NCBI GenBank assembly: GCA_938050045.1
Contig: CALLJS010000021.1
Coordinates: 1 to 45,570 of the forward strand
Direction of reading: 5' to 3'
Source: an uncultured Sphingomonadaceae bacterium
GTDB taxonomy: Bacteria; Pseudomonadota; Alphaproteobacteria; Sphingomonadales; Sphingomonadaceae
DNA: 45,570 nucleotides
Position numbers and translations under genes: made by a program. The notes below the pieces were generated by a model that saw only the letters and a program-made list of their open reading frames with translations, searched no databases and was not told where the DNA came from. Positions within the stretch are counted from its first letter, which is position 1; each line of letters opens with the position of its first letter. Below, one piece after another: positions 34,106 through 42,995 of the stretch.

Positions 34106-34516
34106 ATGACACTACCAGTCACCGCTTTAACCGCCGCATTTTTGGCACTGCTTATATTAATCACGGCGATTATGACCGTGCGCCATCGCTTCAAATCAAA
34201 CGCCGCATTTGGCATCGATGATGCTAATCAACCTCTGGTCAGTGCTGCGCGAAGCCATGGTAATTTAATCGAACATGCGCCGATGTTTGTGATTATGGTG
34301 GCTCTATTAGAGCTTTCCAATGCTCACCATCATGGCCTTATGGGGCTCTGCGTCTTATTTATGAGCGCGCGCATGGCGCACATCATTGGCCTTCACAGTA
34401 ATAGCACCGATGGCAAGCCGCCGCTGCCGCGCTCGCTTGGCGTTATCGGTACATGGATCGGCTATGCGTGGGCGATTGGTTGGATTGGCTATATGATTGT
34501 GCTTGGTAATTTATAG
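34106..34516 (+). CDS. MAPEG-family membrane protein
   Basis: A 136-residue protein with four hydrophobic segments and the MAPEG pattern: TVRHRFKSNAAFGIDDANQP, an RSHGNLIEHAPMFVI block (the usual R..N..E..P), ARMAHIIGLHS and GTWIGYAWAIGW. Bacterial members are related to glutathione-linked membrane enzymes; the reaction is unknown. I start it at ATG 34106, with GGGAGAGAG just upstream, rather than inside the preceding gene. Confidence 0.85.
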   Translation: MTLPVTALTAAFLALLILITAIMTVRHRFKSNAAFGIDDANQPLVSAARSHGNLIEHAPMFVIMVALLELSNAHHHGLMGLCVLFMSARMAHIIGLHSNSTDGKPPLPRSLGVIGTWIGYAWAIGWIGYMIVLGNL

Positions 34517-34524
34517 GGGTATAA

Positions 34525-35133
34525 TTGGCCGTGAAATCCATATATTTCATATTATTCATCATGCTTTCTAAACCTGCATATGCCGATGAAATGCGCGCCA
34601 CCGATCTTGCTAATGTAAAAATCAGCATGACGGTTCAGCAAGCGGTAGCGGCTATCTCAATCTCAGGATATAAGCAGGCCACAGGTGCGCTAAGCAAAAC
34701 CATGGGGCCAAGTTTTGACGATAGGGTTAGAGGGCATAACGGTCGATCAACTCTAAAATCCCTAACCTTTGTAAACGGCAAACAACGAGTCATTATAACC
34801 TTTCTTCCGTTTCCTGATGGACCTATTGTCAGCCAAATTTATTACAAGCCAGGCCCTTTGCCTGCTGGGTGTGAAAGCTTTATTAATCAATTACGCACCA
34901 AATATGGTCGCGGTTTGAATGGTTTTAGAACGTCGGAAAGCTGGCGAGACCGCCCATTGGTATCGACAGGACAAAGCGGCGTCTTAAAAAATCAGCAGAA
35001 AATTGCGCAAAACACCCTTCAATTAAAAGCATCATGTTCCAATGTTACGCTGAATCGTTATGCTATGGTAAATATGCTAAATAGGTTGGTAGAAACCAAA
35101 GCAAAAACATCAAATCAAAAATTTGATTTTTGA
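34525..35133 (+). CDS. Exported hypothetical protein
   Basis: A protein of about 200 residues with a signal peptide (YFILFIMLSKPAYADEM; cleavage after AYA). The mature part has KISMTVQQAVAAISISGYKQ, seen in several small exported proteins that begin with a helix-plus-GY motif, and two Cys (about 114 and 173). The start may be TTG 34525 (better spaced from AGGGGT) or GTG 34531. No function is assigned. It follows MAPEG by 8 nt and precedes a convergent sirtuin. Confidence 0.65.
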   Translation: MAVKSIYFILFIMLSKPAYADEMRATDLANVKISMTVQQAVAAISISGYKQATGALSKTMGPSFDDRVRGHNGRSTLKSLTFVNGKQRVIITFLPFPDGPIVSQIYYKPGPLPAGCESFINQLRTKYGRGLNGFRTSESWRDRPLVSTGQSGVLKNQQKIAQNTLQLKASCSNVTLNRYAMVNMLNRLVETKAKTSNQKFDF

Positions 35134-35188
35134 ATATATTCCTGAAAAAATAATTATGGATTACCATAATCTTTGCACCGATATTGGA

Positions 35189-35902
35189 TTAATCACCCAA
35201 AATTTCATCCACCCAAGCAGGCACAATTTCGCTGGCTTTACCATAGCGGGCCTCATCAAAAAAATGACTTCCTTGTGATGGTTCCAGATTAAGCTCCATC
35301 GTTTTAACGCCTTGGCCGCGCGCTTCGCGCACAAAACCCGCCGCTGGATAAACCGCGCCCGACGTTCCTATGCTCACAAATAAATCGGCCATCGAAAGCG
35401 CAGCATAAATCCGCTCCAACGCATAGGGCATTTCACCAAACCACACTACATCGGGCCGCAAATACCCCACTTCACCGCAGATAGGGCAAGCGGGCCGCTC
35501 GACCAAAGTCCCGCGCCATGGCGGCCGTCCATCGCAAGCTCTGCACCATGCGGTCAGATGCTGTCCGTGCATATGCAGCACATTATCCGCACCACCGCGT
35601 TCGTGCAGATCATCGACATTTTGCGTCACGATGAGCAGGCTTTTAACTTGTGCTTTCAATCCCCGCTCTAGCCGCGCTAGGGCAATATGGGCATCATTGG
35701 GCTGTGCTTTTTGTATAGCCTCACGCCGCATATCATAAAATCGCAGCACCAAATCTGGGTCGCGTGCAAACCCCTCTGGCGTGGCAACATCCTCGACCTT
35801 ATGCTGCTCCCAAAGACCGCCTGCGGATCGGAACGTGTCAATCCCGCTCTCTTGGCTAATCCCCGCCCCCGTTAAAATGACAATAGTGTTGATTTCTTGC
35901 AT
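35189..35902 (-). CDS. cobB: NAD-dependent protein deacylase (sirtuin)
   Basis: A sirtuin of about 237 residues. NAD-binding motifs are TGAGISQESGIDTFR (about 11-25) and TQNVDDLHERGG, with the catalytic His in LHMHGQ. The zinc site is CRAC...CPIC. FYDMRR supplies the Tyr and Arg that in class III sirtuins accept succinyl/malonyl lysines, so it may be a desuccinylase as well as a deacetylase. I start it at ATG 35902 because the upstream part of the frame overlaps dapB and lacks homology. Confidence 0.92.
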   Translation of the reverse strand: MQEINTIVILTGAGISQESGIDTFRSAGGLWEQHKVEDVATPEGFARDPDLVLRFYDMRREAIQKAQPNDAHIALARLERGLKAQVKSLLIVTQNVDDLHERGGADNVLHMHGQHLTAWCRACDGRPPWRGTLVERPACPICGEVGYLRPDVVWFGEMPYALERIYAALSMADLFVSIGTSGAVYPAAGFVREARGQGVKTMELNLEPSQGSHFFDEARYGKASEIVPAWVDEILGD

Positions 35903-35952
35903 CAGGATAGTCAAACAGTGAAAAGCCATTTTGGCAAGAGCGAAATGAGGAA

Positions 35953-36684
35953 ATGATGAGCGCAATTGGTATTATTGGAAGCAAAGGCCGGATGGGGCAG
36001 GCGATCGCCGCTGCGCTCACCGAGGCAGGGCAAGCATTGGCTGGCGGTGCAGATCAAGACGATGATGCGCATGCATTAATTGCTGCCAGCGATGCTTTGG
36101 TCGATTTCTCATCGCCCAATGCCCTAGAAGCCACATTGGATGCATGCGTTAAAGCGGGCAAAGCTATTGTCATTGGCACAACGGGCCTAGCAGAAAGACA
36201 TCATTTCCTTATCGATGATGCCGCGCGCGACATTGCAGTGCTGCAAACGGGTAATACATCATTGGGCGTCAATATGCTGGCCTATCTAACCCAAGAAGCC
36301 GCCAGCCGTTTGGGCGAAGATTGGGATATTGAAATTGCCGAAATGCACCATCGCCACAAGGTCGATGCGCCATCGGGCACGGCCTTGCTATTAGGGGAAT
36401 CCGCTGCCAAGGGACGGCAGATTAATCTATCGCAAAGTTCAGAGCGCGGGCGCGATGGCATCACGGGTGCACGGCAAAAAGGCGCGATTGGCTTTGCGAG
36501 TTTGCGCGGCGGCAGCGTTGCTGGCGATCATAGCGTGATCTTGGCGAGCGAGGGCGAGAGCATCACCCTCTCGCACCGCGCAGAGGATCGGATGATTTTC
36601 GCGCGCGGCGCGGTGAAAGCGGCTCTCTGGCTATCGACCCAACCCAAGGGCCGCTATGATATGAAAGATGTTTTGGGGCTTTAA
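35953..36684 (+). CDS. dapB: 4-hydroxy-tetrahydrodipicolinate reductase
   Basis: A 243-residue reductase. The N-terminal nucleotide site is IGIIGSKGRMGQAIA (GxxGxxG), with VDFSSPNA and GTTGL. The substrate/catalytic region is EMHHRHKVDAPSGTAL (His-His and Lys) with GARQKGAIGFASLRGGSVAGDH after it. It is the second step of the diaminopimelate/lysine pathway; dapE lies at 12991. Somewhat short (family about 250-270) but complete. Start is ATG 35953 or the next ATG. Confidence 0.95.
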   Translation: MMSAIGIIGSKGRMGQAIAAALTEAGQALAGGADQDDDAHALIAASDALVDFSSPNALEATLDACVKAGKAIVIGTTGLAERHHFLIDDAARDIAVLQTGNTSLGVNMLAYLTQEAASRLGEDWDIEIAEMHHRHKVDAPSGTALLLGESAAKGRQINLSQSSERGRDGITGARQKGAIGFASLRGGSVAGDHSVILASEGESITLSHRAEDRMIFARGAVKAALWLSTQPKGRYDMKDVLGL

Positions 36685-36743
36685 CCCTTTGAATCCAGAA
36701 TAATTTTATATTAAAAATGCTGACAGCCTCAATCAAACAAAAA

Positions 36744-36777
36744 TTTGTCCTTGCCCAATATTTGTCCTTGCCCGACA
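36744..36777. repeat. Two 17-bp direct repeats after dapB
   Basis: TTTGTCCTTGCCCAATA is followed directly by TTTGTCCTTGCCCGACA. It is a tandem duplication in the 198-nt gap between dapB and the next gene, with no evident function. Confidence 0.8.
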
Positions 36778-36882
36778 TAATAATAGTCGCGCTGCGCGGC
36801 CGAGGGTGATAAATTTAACGAGCCAACGCAACATTCATAGCCTTTTCGCGCGAAGCGATGCAATATTTATGATATTTTTACT

Positions 36883-37269
36883 TTACGCAAAATCCTCCAC
36901 CCCCAACCATTTTTTTGCAACTTCCATTGTGTCAAAGTAGCGCACCCTATCCCCTAAGGGCACTCTGGCTAATTGCATCTTATACAAAGTGCTTTCGACC
37001 ACATTGCCGACTTTGCTAACATAGGGTGCAAATTCAGCCATCCAACTATTGTCATTTGCAATTTCTTTAGGCTGCGTTACCGCTTTGCGTAAATCTGATA
37101 ACATCTTAACTTTCTTACCCGCATTCGCCGATGCTATTTTTACCGTATTGGCCAAGTCAGTTTTAAATTGTTCATGCGACTCTACACTGAAATACCCCCA
37201 AATCACAACAGCCACCAAATTATGCTCAGGGTGCGAAGTGATGCTATAAATATCGCTATAATCTTTCAT
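36883..37269 (-). CDS. Hypothetical protein, SpoIIAA/STAS-like
   Basis: A 128-residue soluble protein with no signal. The pattern (a starting strand VVAVVIWGYFSVESHEQFKT, then GKKVKMLSDLRKAVTQ, and MEVAKKWLGVE at the end) fits the SpoIIAA-like/STAS-like fold of about 120 residues seen in many single-gene hypotheticals, in which the D-L-R region resembles the STAS loop. No family name can be given with certainty. It stands alone and is divergent from nth, about 100 nt away. Confidence 0.55.
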   Translation of the reverse strand: MKDYSDIYSITSHPEHNLVAVVIWGYFSVESHEQFKTDLANTVKIASANAGKKVKMLSDLRKAVTQPKEIANDNSWMAEFAPYVSKVGNVVESTLYKMQLARVPLGDRVRYFDTMEVAKKWLGVEDFA

Positions 37270-37368
37270 TTATTGCTATGCCTTCGATGGATAAATGATG
37301 GTGGCGTGAAGTGCCAATTCATGTTAATATACATATTTATAAAGTCATGGGAACCCTGCAATATAGGT

Positions 37369-38028
37369 ATGAAAAAAGATAATATTTTTGAATTTTATCG
37401 CCGCTTAGCCGAAGATAATCCTGAACCAGAGACAGAGCTGGAATATGGTAATGTTTATCAGCTTTTGGTCGCCGTAACATGCAGCGCGCAATCCACCGAT
37501 GTGGGCGTCAACAAAGCCACCAAAAAGCTTTTCGAACAGGTTAAAACGCCTGCGCAAATGCTCGTACTTGGGCTTGATGGATTGAAAGAGCATATCAAAA
37601 CCATCGGACTATTTAATAATAAAGCCAAAAATGTGATCGCTCTTTCGCAAATTTTGGTCGATGAATATGGCGGTGACGTTCCTGCGGATCGAGATAAATT
37701 AAACGCATTACCTGGTGTGGGCCGCAAAACCGCCAATGTTGTGATGAATTGCGCTTTTGGAGCAGAGACTTTTGCAGTGGATACGCATATTTTTCGCGTT
37801 GGAAATCGCACTGGATTGGCCATTGGCAAAAATGTCGATGCGGTGGAAAAAAAACTCGACAAACAAACGCCCAAACCATTTCGCGTTGGCGCGCATCATT
37901 GGCTCATATTGCATGGCCGCTATATTTGCAAAGCACGCACACCCGAATGCTGGCGATGCCCCGTCTCGGATCTGTGCCGATTTAAGCAGAAAACACCAGC
38001 GCCCAATGCACCATCCAATCCCCAATAA
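37369..38028 (+). CDS. nth: Endonuclease III
   Basis: A 219-residue DNA glycosylase/AP lyase. The helix-hairpin-helix is LPGVGRKTANVV with the catalytic Lys, followed by VDTHIFRV with the catalytic Asp. The iron-sulfur loop is C-x6-C-x2-C-x5-C (CKARTPECWRCPVSDLC) near residues 191-207. It repairs oxidised pyrimidines. ATG 37369 gives the family-typical N-terminus; upstream in-frame codons are not conserved. A short Pro/Asn-rich tail follows the cluster. Confidence 0.95.
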   Translation: MKKDNIFEFYRRLAEDNPEPETELEYGNVYQLLVAVTCSAQSTDVGVNKATKKLFEQVKTPAQMLVLGLDGLKEHIKTIGLFNNKAKNVIALSQILVDEYGGDVPADRDKLNALPGVGRKTANVVMNCAFGAETFAVDTHIFRVGNRTGLAIGKNVDAVEKKLDKQTPKPFRVGAHHWLILHGRYICKARTPECWRCPVSDLCRFKQKTPAPNAPSNPQ

Positions 38029-38129
38029 AATCCTTAAAATGATTATCAAATGAAACTAATTCGTTCATCAATGGGTAAGATAAATAGGCGTAAGAAAAAA
38101 TTTGGGGGTATTTAACTAAGGAGTATATT

Positions 38130-38555
38130 ATGCGTTTTATAGTGAAAACCTCTGCCACGGCTCTAACTGCGATTGTTGCACTTTCTGCTTTCGCCATCCA
38201 TGCCCAAGACAGCGAAGAAAAATCCGAGAAAAAAAGCAAGAAAAGCGATGAATTTCAACTGGTCGGCGAACCGATAAATTGTATTCGGCCGCACAATATT
38301 AGCAGCACCAATGTCATCGATAATAAGACTATCGAATTTCGCCTGTACGGCGGAAAAATATTGCGCAATGATTTGGGTCGCCAATGCCCAGGCCTCTCAA
38401 AAGGGGATCCTATTTCCTATACGCTGCGCGGTTCGCGTTTATGCAATGTTGACCAATTCAGCGTTTTGCGCACGACTGCGGGGCGTATTGAAACGCGCGC
38501 AAGATGCGGATTCGGTAAGTTTCAAGAAATTGAAAAAATAATAAAAGAGGACTAA
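38130..38555 (+). CDS. Exported Cys protein, paralog A (DUF6491-like)
   Basis: A 141-residue exported protein with a signal peptide ending FAIHAQ and a Lys/Glu/Ser-rich linker. The mature domain has NCIRPHNISSTNVIDNKTIE, RNDLGRQCPGL, GSRLCNVDQFSV and ARCGFGKFQEI. This pattern (C, R..N, CPGL, C..D, CxxGxF) resembles proteins labelled DUF6491 in my memory. The function is unknown. Four cysteines could form two disulfides in the periplasm. A paralog follows 24 nt downstream, so the two are a tandem duplicate and probably one transcript. Confidence 0.65.
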   Translation: MRFIVKTSATALTAIVALSAFAIHAQDSEEKSEKKSKKSDEFQLVGEPINCIRPHNISSTNVIDNKTIEFRLYGGKILRNDLGRQCPGLSKGDPISYTLRGSRLCNVDQFSVLRTTAGRIETRARCGFGKFQEIEKIIKED

Positions 38556-38579
38556 TCATTAATTGTAAGGAATTTGAAT

Positions 38580-39023
38580 ATGCGTTCTATAATCAAATCA
38601 TTTGTAATATTAGCCGTTGTTTTTACAGTGGCCATTGCCACCCAAGCTCAGGAAGAAAATTCCGAAATGGCTGAAAAAAATGAAGCATCTGCAAAAGATG
38701 ATGTGCCTATAAAAGATGATGTGGAAAAAATTGGCGAACCTCAAAAATGTATTAATAGCAGTCGTCTAGCTAGAGCCACGGTGGTCAATGATAAGAGCGT
38801 GGATTTTACGCTGCGCAATGGCAAAGTTTATCGCAATAAATTGCTGACAAGATGCCCAATAATAAGGAATAATGATAGAATTACCTATCGGCAGGAATCC
38901 AGCACACGTCTGTGTAAGGGCGATAAAATATCCTCGCTCGAAACGATTAGCGATAGATTACAATCATTTGGACTGTGCGGACTTGGGGAGTTTCAGCAAA
39001 TAGAGGCTCCAAAATCTGAATAA
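38580..39023 (+). CDS. Exported Cys protein, paralog B (DUF6491-like)
   Basis: A 147-residue paralog of the preceding gene. It has a signal peptide (ending AIATQAQ), a Glu/Lys/Asp-rich linker and KCINSSRLARATVVNDKSVD, RNKLLTRCPII, RLCKGDKISSL and LCGLGEFQQI. All four cysteines keep their places, but residues around them differ widely, so the duplication is old. I start at ATG 38580; a TTG two codons earlier is possible. A GTAAGGAA-type ribosome binding site lies upstream. The function is unknown. Confidence 0.65.
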   Translation: MRSIIKSFVILAVVFTVAIATQAQEENSEMAEKNEASAKDDVPIKDDVEKIGEPQKCINSSRLARATVVNDKSVDFTLRNGKVYRNKLLTRCPIIRNNDRITYRQESSTRLCKGDKISSLETISDRLQSFGLCGLGEFQQIEAPKSE

Positions 39024-39140
39024 GTCTAATCGCTTATTTTTTGCCAAAATCATTCTCGCCATACATCTGCCTTGGTGTTATAATATTAATCGCTATATTA
39101 AACCCAATAAGTTCATCATATATTATTACGCGGAGCAAGC

Positions 39141-40172
39141 ATGTACAGCCAAGCATCCTATATTAAGCTAACAAAGCCATTTATGGCGCGTAATATGCTG
39201 CAATATTGGGTAGATTTTCTATTCACATGGTCGCTCTTTATCGCGGGCATGGCGGCGTGGCTATTTGCGCCACTTGCTTGGTCGATTGTCGGATTGATAG
39301 TCGGTATATTCGCGGCCTATCGCTGCGGCAGCTTCATGCATGAAATTGTGCATTTCAATCGCCGTAGCAAAGCGGAAATGGCGTTTAAGGCTGGCTGGAA
39401 CTTATTATTTGGTATCATCATATTATCGCCTTCGCGGCTCTATGACGCGCATCTCGAGCATCATATGCCCAAAAGCTTTGCCACCATAGAAGATCCCGAA
39501 TATGTGCCAATTACCAATCGCTCATTCTTTGGACTAGCTTTTTTTGTTTTCCATCATGTGCTTGGGCCGATCACATTAGTGGCGGTGCGCATGCTGCTGA
39601 ACCCTATCATCTGGTTGTTCCCTGCCTGGGGTGCAAAATTAATGAATGGCAAAGGCACATCATTGGTTATCAATTGGGATTATATTCCGACCGATAAGAC
39701 CAAAGCGACAATATTTGATCATTGCGCAATCATGGCCTCTACCGCTCTATTATATGGCTATGTTACTATGATTATTTCAGGGTTAGTGCCGCTAATGATG
39801 GTGGCCAAAATATTGGCTCTCATCATTATCTCTATGGTGCTGAACGGCGTGCGCACCTTGGTCGCGCATCGCTATATTAATTATGACCGGCGCAGCGTAT
39901 CGCGCGAAGAACAATTACTCGATAGCGTCAATTTAATGGGCAATCCTATCATTGGCGGGCTGCTTGCTCCCGTTGGCTTGCGTTATCATGCTTTGCATCA
40001 TTTGGTGCAAGCATTGCCCTATCATTCGCTCGAACCAGCGCATAGAAAATTGATAGCAGAATTGCCCGAGGATGATAGCTATCATCAGGTGAATATATCG
40101 CTATTACAAGCTATGCGCGAGTTAAAGAGCGGTGAGAAATCTTCACCTATCCCAGTAATGGCCGCTTCTTAA
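39141..40172 (+). CDS. Membrane fatty-acid desaturase-like protein
   Basis: A 343-residue integral membrane protein with the three His boxes of the di-iron desaturase/hydroxylase superfamily: HEIVH (about 68), HLEHH (about 107) and HALHH (about 288). Several hydrophobic helices lie between. It oxidises an acyl chain or lipid using O2; the substrate (fatty acid, carotenoid or sphingolipid) is not decided by the sequence. It stands alone and is convergent with mmsB, ending 5 nt from it. Confidence 0.85.
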   Translation: MYSQASYIKLTKPFMARNMLQYWVDFLFTWSLFIAGMAAWLFAPLAWSIVGLIVGIFAAYRCGSFMHEIVHFNRRSKAEMAFKAGWNLLFGIIILSPSRLYDAHLEHHMPKSFATIEDPEYVPITNRSFFGLAFFVFHHVLGPITLVAVRMLLNPIIWLFPAWGAKLMNGKGTSLVINWDYIPTDKTKATIFDHCAIMASTALLYGYVTMIISGLVPLMMVAKILALIIISMVLNGVRTLVAHRYINYDRRSVSREEQLLDSVNLMGNPIIGGLLAPVGLRYHALHHLVQALPYHSLEPAHRKLIAELPEDDSYHQVNISLLQAMRELKSGEKSSPIPVMAAS

Positions 40173-40177
40173 TTATA

Positions 40178-41047
40178 TCAGAGCGTCTTTATAATCGCAG
40201 AAAAATCTGAATCGGCATGTCCAGCTTCGACAAATTGTTCATAGAGCTGCGCCGCTTTTGCACCCATGGGTGTATCCGCGCCTGCTGCCTTAGCCGCCTC
40301 CATCGCCAGACGTAAATCCTTGAGCATCAACGCCGCCGCAAACCCGCCATTATAGCCATTATCGGCGGGGGATGTTGGGCCAACGCCAGGCAAAGGGCAA
40401 TAGCTTGTCATTGACCAATTTTGCCCCGAAGAGACCGAGCTAATGTCATAAAAATTCTGCGGGTCTAAGCCCAATTTTTGCGCCATCATAAAAGCTTCGC
40501 ACGTCGCAATCATTGAAGCCCCCAGTAGCATATTATTGCATATTTTGGCCGATTGCCCTGCGCCATTACCCCCCGCGTGGATGACCGCTTTACCCATATT
40601 TGATAAAATCACCTCTGCGCGGGAAAAACCCTCTTTACTGCCGCCAACCATGAAAGCCAATGTGCCTGCATTGGCGGCTGCGATACCGCCTGACACAGGG
40701 GCATCAACCATAGTATAGCCCGCCTGCGCGGCGGCCGCACCCACCGATTTAGCCGTGCCAACATCAATGGTTGAACAATCAATCAGCAATGTTCCTTGTG
40801 GCGCATGACCAAAAACATCATCCCCGTACACAGCCTCGACAATCTTGCCATTGGGCAGCATCGATACGATTGCATCTACGCCTATCACCGCCTCACGTGC
40901 AGCAGAAAATGGCACGCACCCATTTTCTTTTGCAGCAGATAAAGCATCTGCCGATAGATCAAATGCATTGACCGCATGACCCGCCTTGGCCAGATTAGCG
41001 GCCATACCATGGCCCATATTACCTAGACCAATGAATGCTATTTTCAT
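40178..41047 (-). CDS. mmsB: 3-hydroxyisobutyrate dehydrogenase
   Basis: A 289-residue NAD-dependent dehydrogenase. The start is IGLGNMGHGMAANLAKAGHA (GxGxMG site) with FDLSADAL. DAPVSGGIAAANAGTLAFMV is the substrate-binding loop. AKICNNMLLGASMIATCEAF should hold the catalytic Lys (K in AKICNN). Valine catabolism uses it to make methylmalonate semialdehyde, the substrate of the MmsA encoded upstream in this cluster. It is the last gene of the cluster. Confidence 0.93.
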   Translation of the reverse strand: MKIAFIGLGNMGHGMAANLAKAGHAVNAFDLSADALSAAKENGCVPFSAAREAVIGVDAIVSMLPNGKIVEAVYGDDVFGHAPQGTLLIDCSTIDVGTAKSVGAAAAQAGYTMVDAPVSGGIAAANAGTLAFMVGGSKEGFSRAEVILSNMGKAVIHAGGNGAGQSAKICNNMLLGASMIATCEAFMMAQKLGLDPQNFYDISSVSSGQNWSMTSYCPLPGVGPTSPADNGYNGGFAAALMLKDLRLAMEAAKAAGADTPMGAKAAQLYEQFVEAGHADSDFSAIIKTL

Positions 41048-41072
41048 AAATTATCCCCATAAAGCGCGTGCA

Positions 41073-41849
41073 TCATTTACCCGTCCATTGGCCTTCGCGT
41101 TTTTCGACAAAGGCCGCCATGCCTTCTTTTTGATCTTCGCTACCGAATAGTCCATGGAATAAGCGGCGTTCAAAATCCAATCCTTCGCGCAATGATAATT
41201 CCTGCGATTTATTGACCATTTCTTTGACAGCAATAGCCGCTAAGGGTGGTTTGGATGCGATTTCCCCAGCCAATTGCATGGCTTCATCTAGCAAATCATC
41301 CGCCTTAATCACTCTCGCCACAAGACCGCTTCGTTCGGCTTCATCGGCCTTCATCATCCGTCCGCTCAAACACATTTCCATCGCCTTGGCTTTACCGATG
41401 GCTTTGGTTAATCGCTGCGAACCACCCATGCCAGGGGTCACGGCCAGATTGATTTCAGGTTGACCAAATTTGGCGCTGTCTGCGGCGATAATAATATCAG
41501 CCATCATCGCCAATTCACAGCCGCCGCCCAGAGCATAGCCCGCAACCGCCGCTATCCAAGGTTTGCGCGTGGCAATCACATTATCATAGCCTGCAAAGAA
41601 ATTACTGCCATACATATCGGCAAAGCTTTGCGATTGCATTTCCTTAATATCCGCACCAGCCGCAAAGGCTTTTGCACTGCCCGTCAGAATAGCGCATCTT
41701 TGGGTTGTATCGGTATCATAGGCCGCAAAAGCCGCCGTTAAATCCGCCAACACTTGGCTATTAAGAGCATTAAGTGCTTTGGGCCTATTGAGCGTTATCA
41801 GCGTCACGGCATCGCTTTGTTCGACGATTATAGTGTCATATTGCGGCAT
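41073..41849 (-). CDS. Enoyl-CoA hydratase
   Basis: A 258-residue crotonase. Both catalytic Glu regions are present: [18 protein letters not shown] (first Glu) and [20 protein letters not shown] (second Glu), with the oxyanion motif [13 protein letters not shown] start it at ATG 41849 ([20 protein letters not shown]) with GGAGT upstream; the frame before it overlaps the next gene. In the valine pathway it would hydrate methacrylyl-CoA to 3-hydroxyisobutyryl-CoA, which is cleaved by the neighbour. It could also act on crotonyl-CoA. Confidence 0.9.
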   Translation of the reverse strand: MPQYDTIIVEQSDAVTLITLNRPKALNALNSQVLADLTAAFAAYDTDTTQRCAILTGSAKAFAAGADIKEMQSQSFADMYGSNFFAGYDNVIATRKPWIAAVAGYALGGGCELAMMADIIIAADSAKFGQPEINLAVTPGMGGSQRLTKAIGKAKAMEMCLSGRMMKADEAERSGLVARVIKADDLLDEAMQLAGEIASKPPLAAIAVKEMVNKSQELSLREGLDFERRLFHGLFGSEDQKEGMAAFVEKREGQWTGK

Positions 41850-41872
41850 ATTTACTCCTAAAATTTCTAACC

Positions 41873-42949
41873 TTATTGCTGTAGCGCTCGCCACTCTTCG
41901 TCCGCAGCTAGCGGTTCAAATATGGCGTCAATCCATTCATCGCTAACATCAGCGGGCGTGCGCGGATTCCACACAGGGGCATGATCTTTATCAATAATTA
42001 AAGCGCGCACCCCTTCGAGAAAATCATGCATAGAAACGACGCGCGCGCCTATGGCATATTCTTGTTTCATCTGATCGGCAAAGCTTTTCATCTGCGCTCC
42101 TTCGGCCAATTGACGCAGAGCAACTTTGCAGGTCTGCGGAGATTTAGTACCCAATGTATCGCGCTCTGTCGCGGCCCAATCGCTCACGCCATTTTCCAAC
42201 GATTTTAGAATATCTTCGAACCTATCAAAAGCAAAATGTTTATTGATTTTATCTATGTTTTCCATAATCTTAGCTTCGGGTGGAGTGACTGATAAATCTC
42301 CTAATATGCCCGCAATGCGGCTTGGGTTTTGCGCAATACGTTCCTTTGCTTCGGCTAATTTTTCGCTTGGCAAATAGTGCGTAGCAATGCCCAAAGCATG
42401 GCATTCTGCACCATCGAGACGCGCACCTGTAAGCGCAAGAAATTGGCCAACGCGCCCTTCGAGACGCGGCAAATACCAACCGCCCCCAACATCGGGGAAT
42501 AATCCAATACCAGTTTCGGGCATAGCAAAGCGCGTATTTTCGGTGGCAACGCGAAACTTTGCGGGCATCGAAATACCAACGCCGCCGCCCATTGTAATCC
42601 CGTCCATAAAGGTGATAATTGGCTTTTCATATTCAAACATCAAATGGTTTAATTGATACTCAGCATAGAAAAATTCGCGCGCTTCACGCCCTTTTTCCGC
42701 GCCTTTTTGCGCACCGCTCTGCGCCAGCATCCGTATATCACCACCAGCGCAAAAACCGCGCCCCTCGCTATGATCGATCATCACAGCTTGCACAATATCG
42801 TCTTTTGACCAAGCCAATAACGCTTGCGTCATAATTTTGCACATATCAAAGTTCAGCGCATGCAATGCCTTGGGCCGATTAAGGCTAATCTGTCCCGCAT
42901 TGTCGATAATTTGTGACATTATGTCGTTATCTGTCGTATCTTTTGTCAT
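41873..42949 (-). CDS. 3-hydroxyisobutyryl-CoA hydrolase
   Basis: A 358-residue crotonase-fold CoA hydrolase of the HIBCH type, longer than an ordinary hydratase. [15 protein letters not shown] and [20 protein letters not shown] form the active site, followed by [20 protein letters not shown], the HIBCH-specific block, and a C-terminal extension ([20 protein letters not shown]). It releases 3-hydroxyisobutyrate for mmsB. It lies 23 nt before the enoyl-CoA hydratase. Confidence 0.92.
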   Translation of the reverse strand: MTKDTTDNDIMSQIIDNAGQISLNRPKALHALNFDMCKIMTQALLAWSKDDIVQAVMIDHSEGRGFCAGGDIRMLAQSGAQKGAEKGREAREFFYAEYQLNHLMFEYEKPIITFMDGITMGGGVGISMPAKFRVATENTRFAMPETGIGLFPDVGGGWYLPRLEGRVGQFLALTGARLDGAECHALGIATHYLPSEKLAEAKERIAQNPSRIAGILGDLSVTPPEAKIMENIDKINKHFAFDRFEDILKSLENGVSDWAATERDTLGTKSPQTCKVALRQLAEGAQMKSFADQMKQEYAIGARVVSMHDFLEGVRALIIDKDHAPVWNPRTPADVSDEWIDAIFEPLAADEEWRALQQ

Positions 42950-42995
42950 AATAAGCTCAAATCAGTGGATGGAAGATGTCATTACCCTGTAAAAT

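Noticed and set aside
37168-37368. Longer N-terminus for endonuclease III
   Set aside because: The upstream codons have no homology to the family and overlap the divergent gene at 36883-37269. ATG 37369 gives the expected start.
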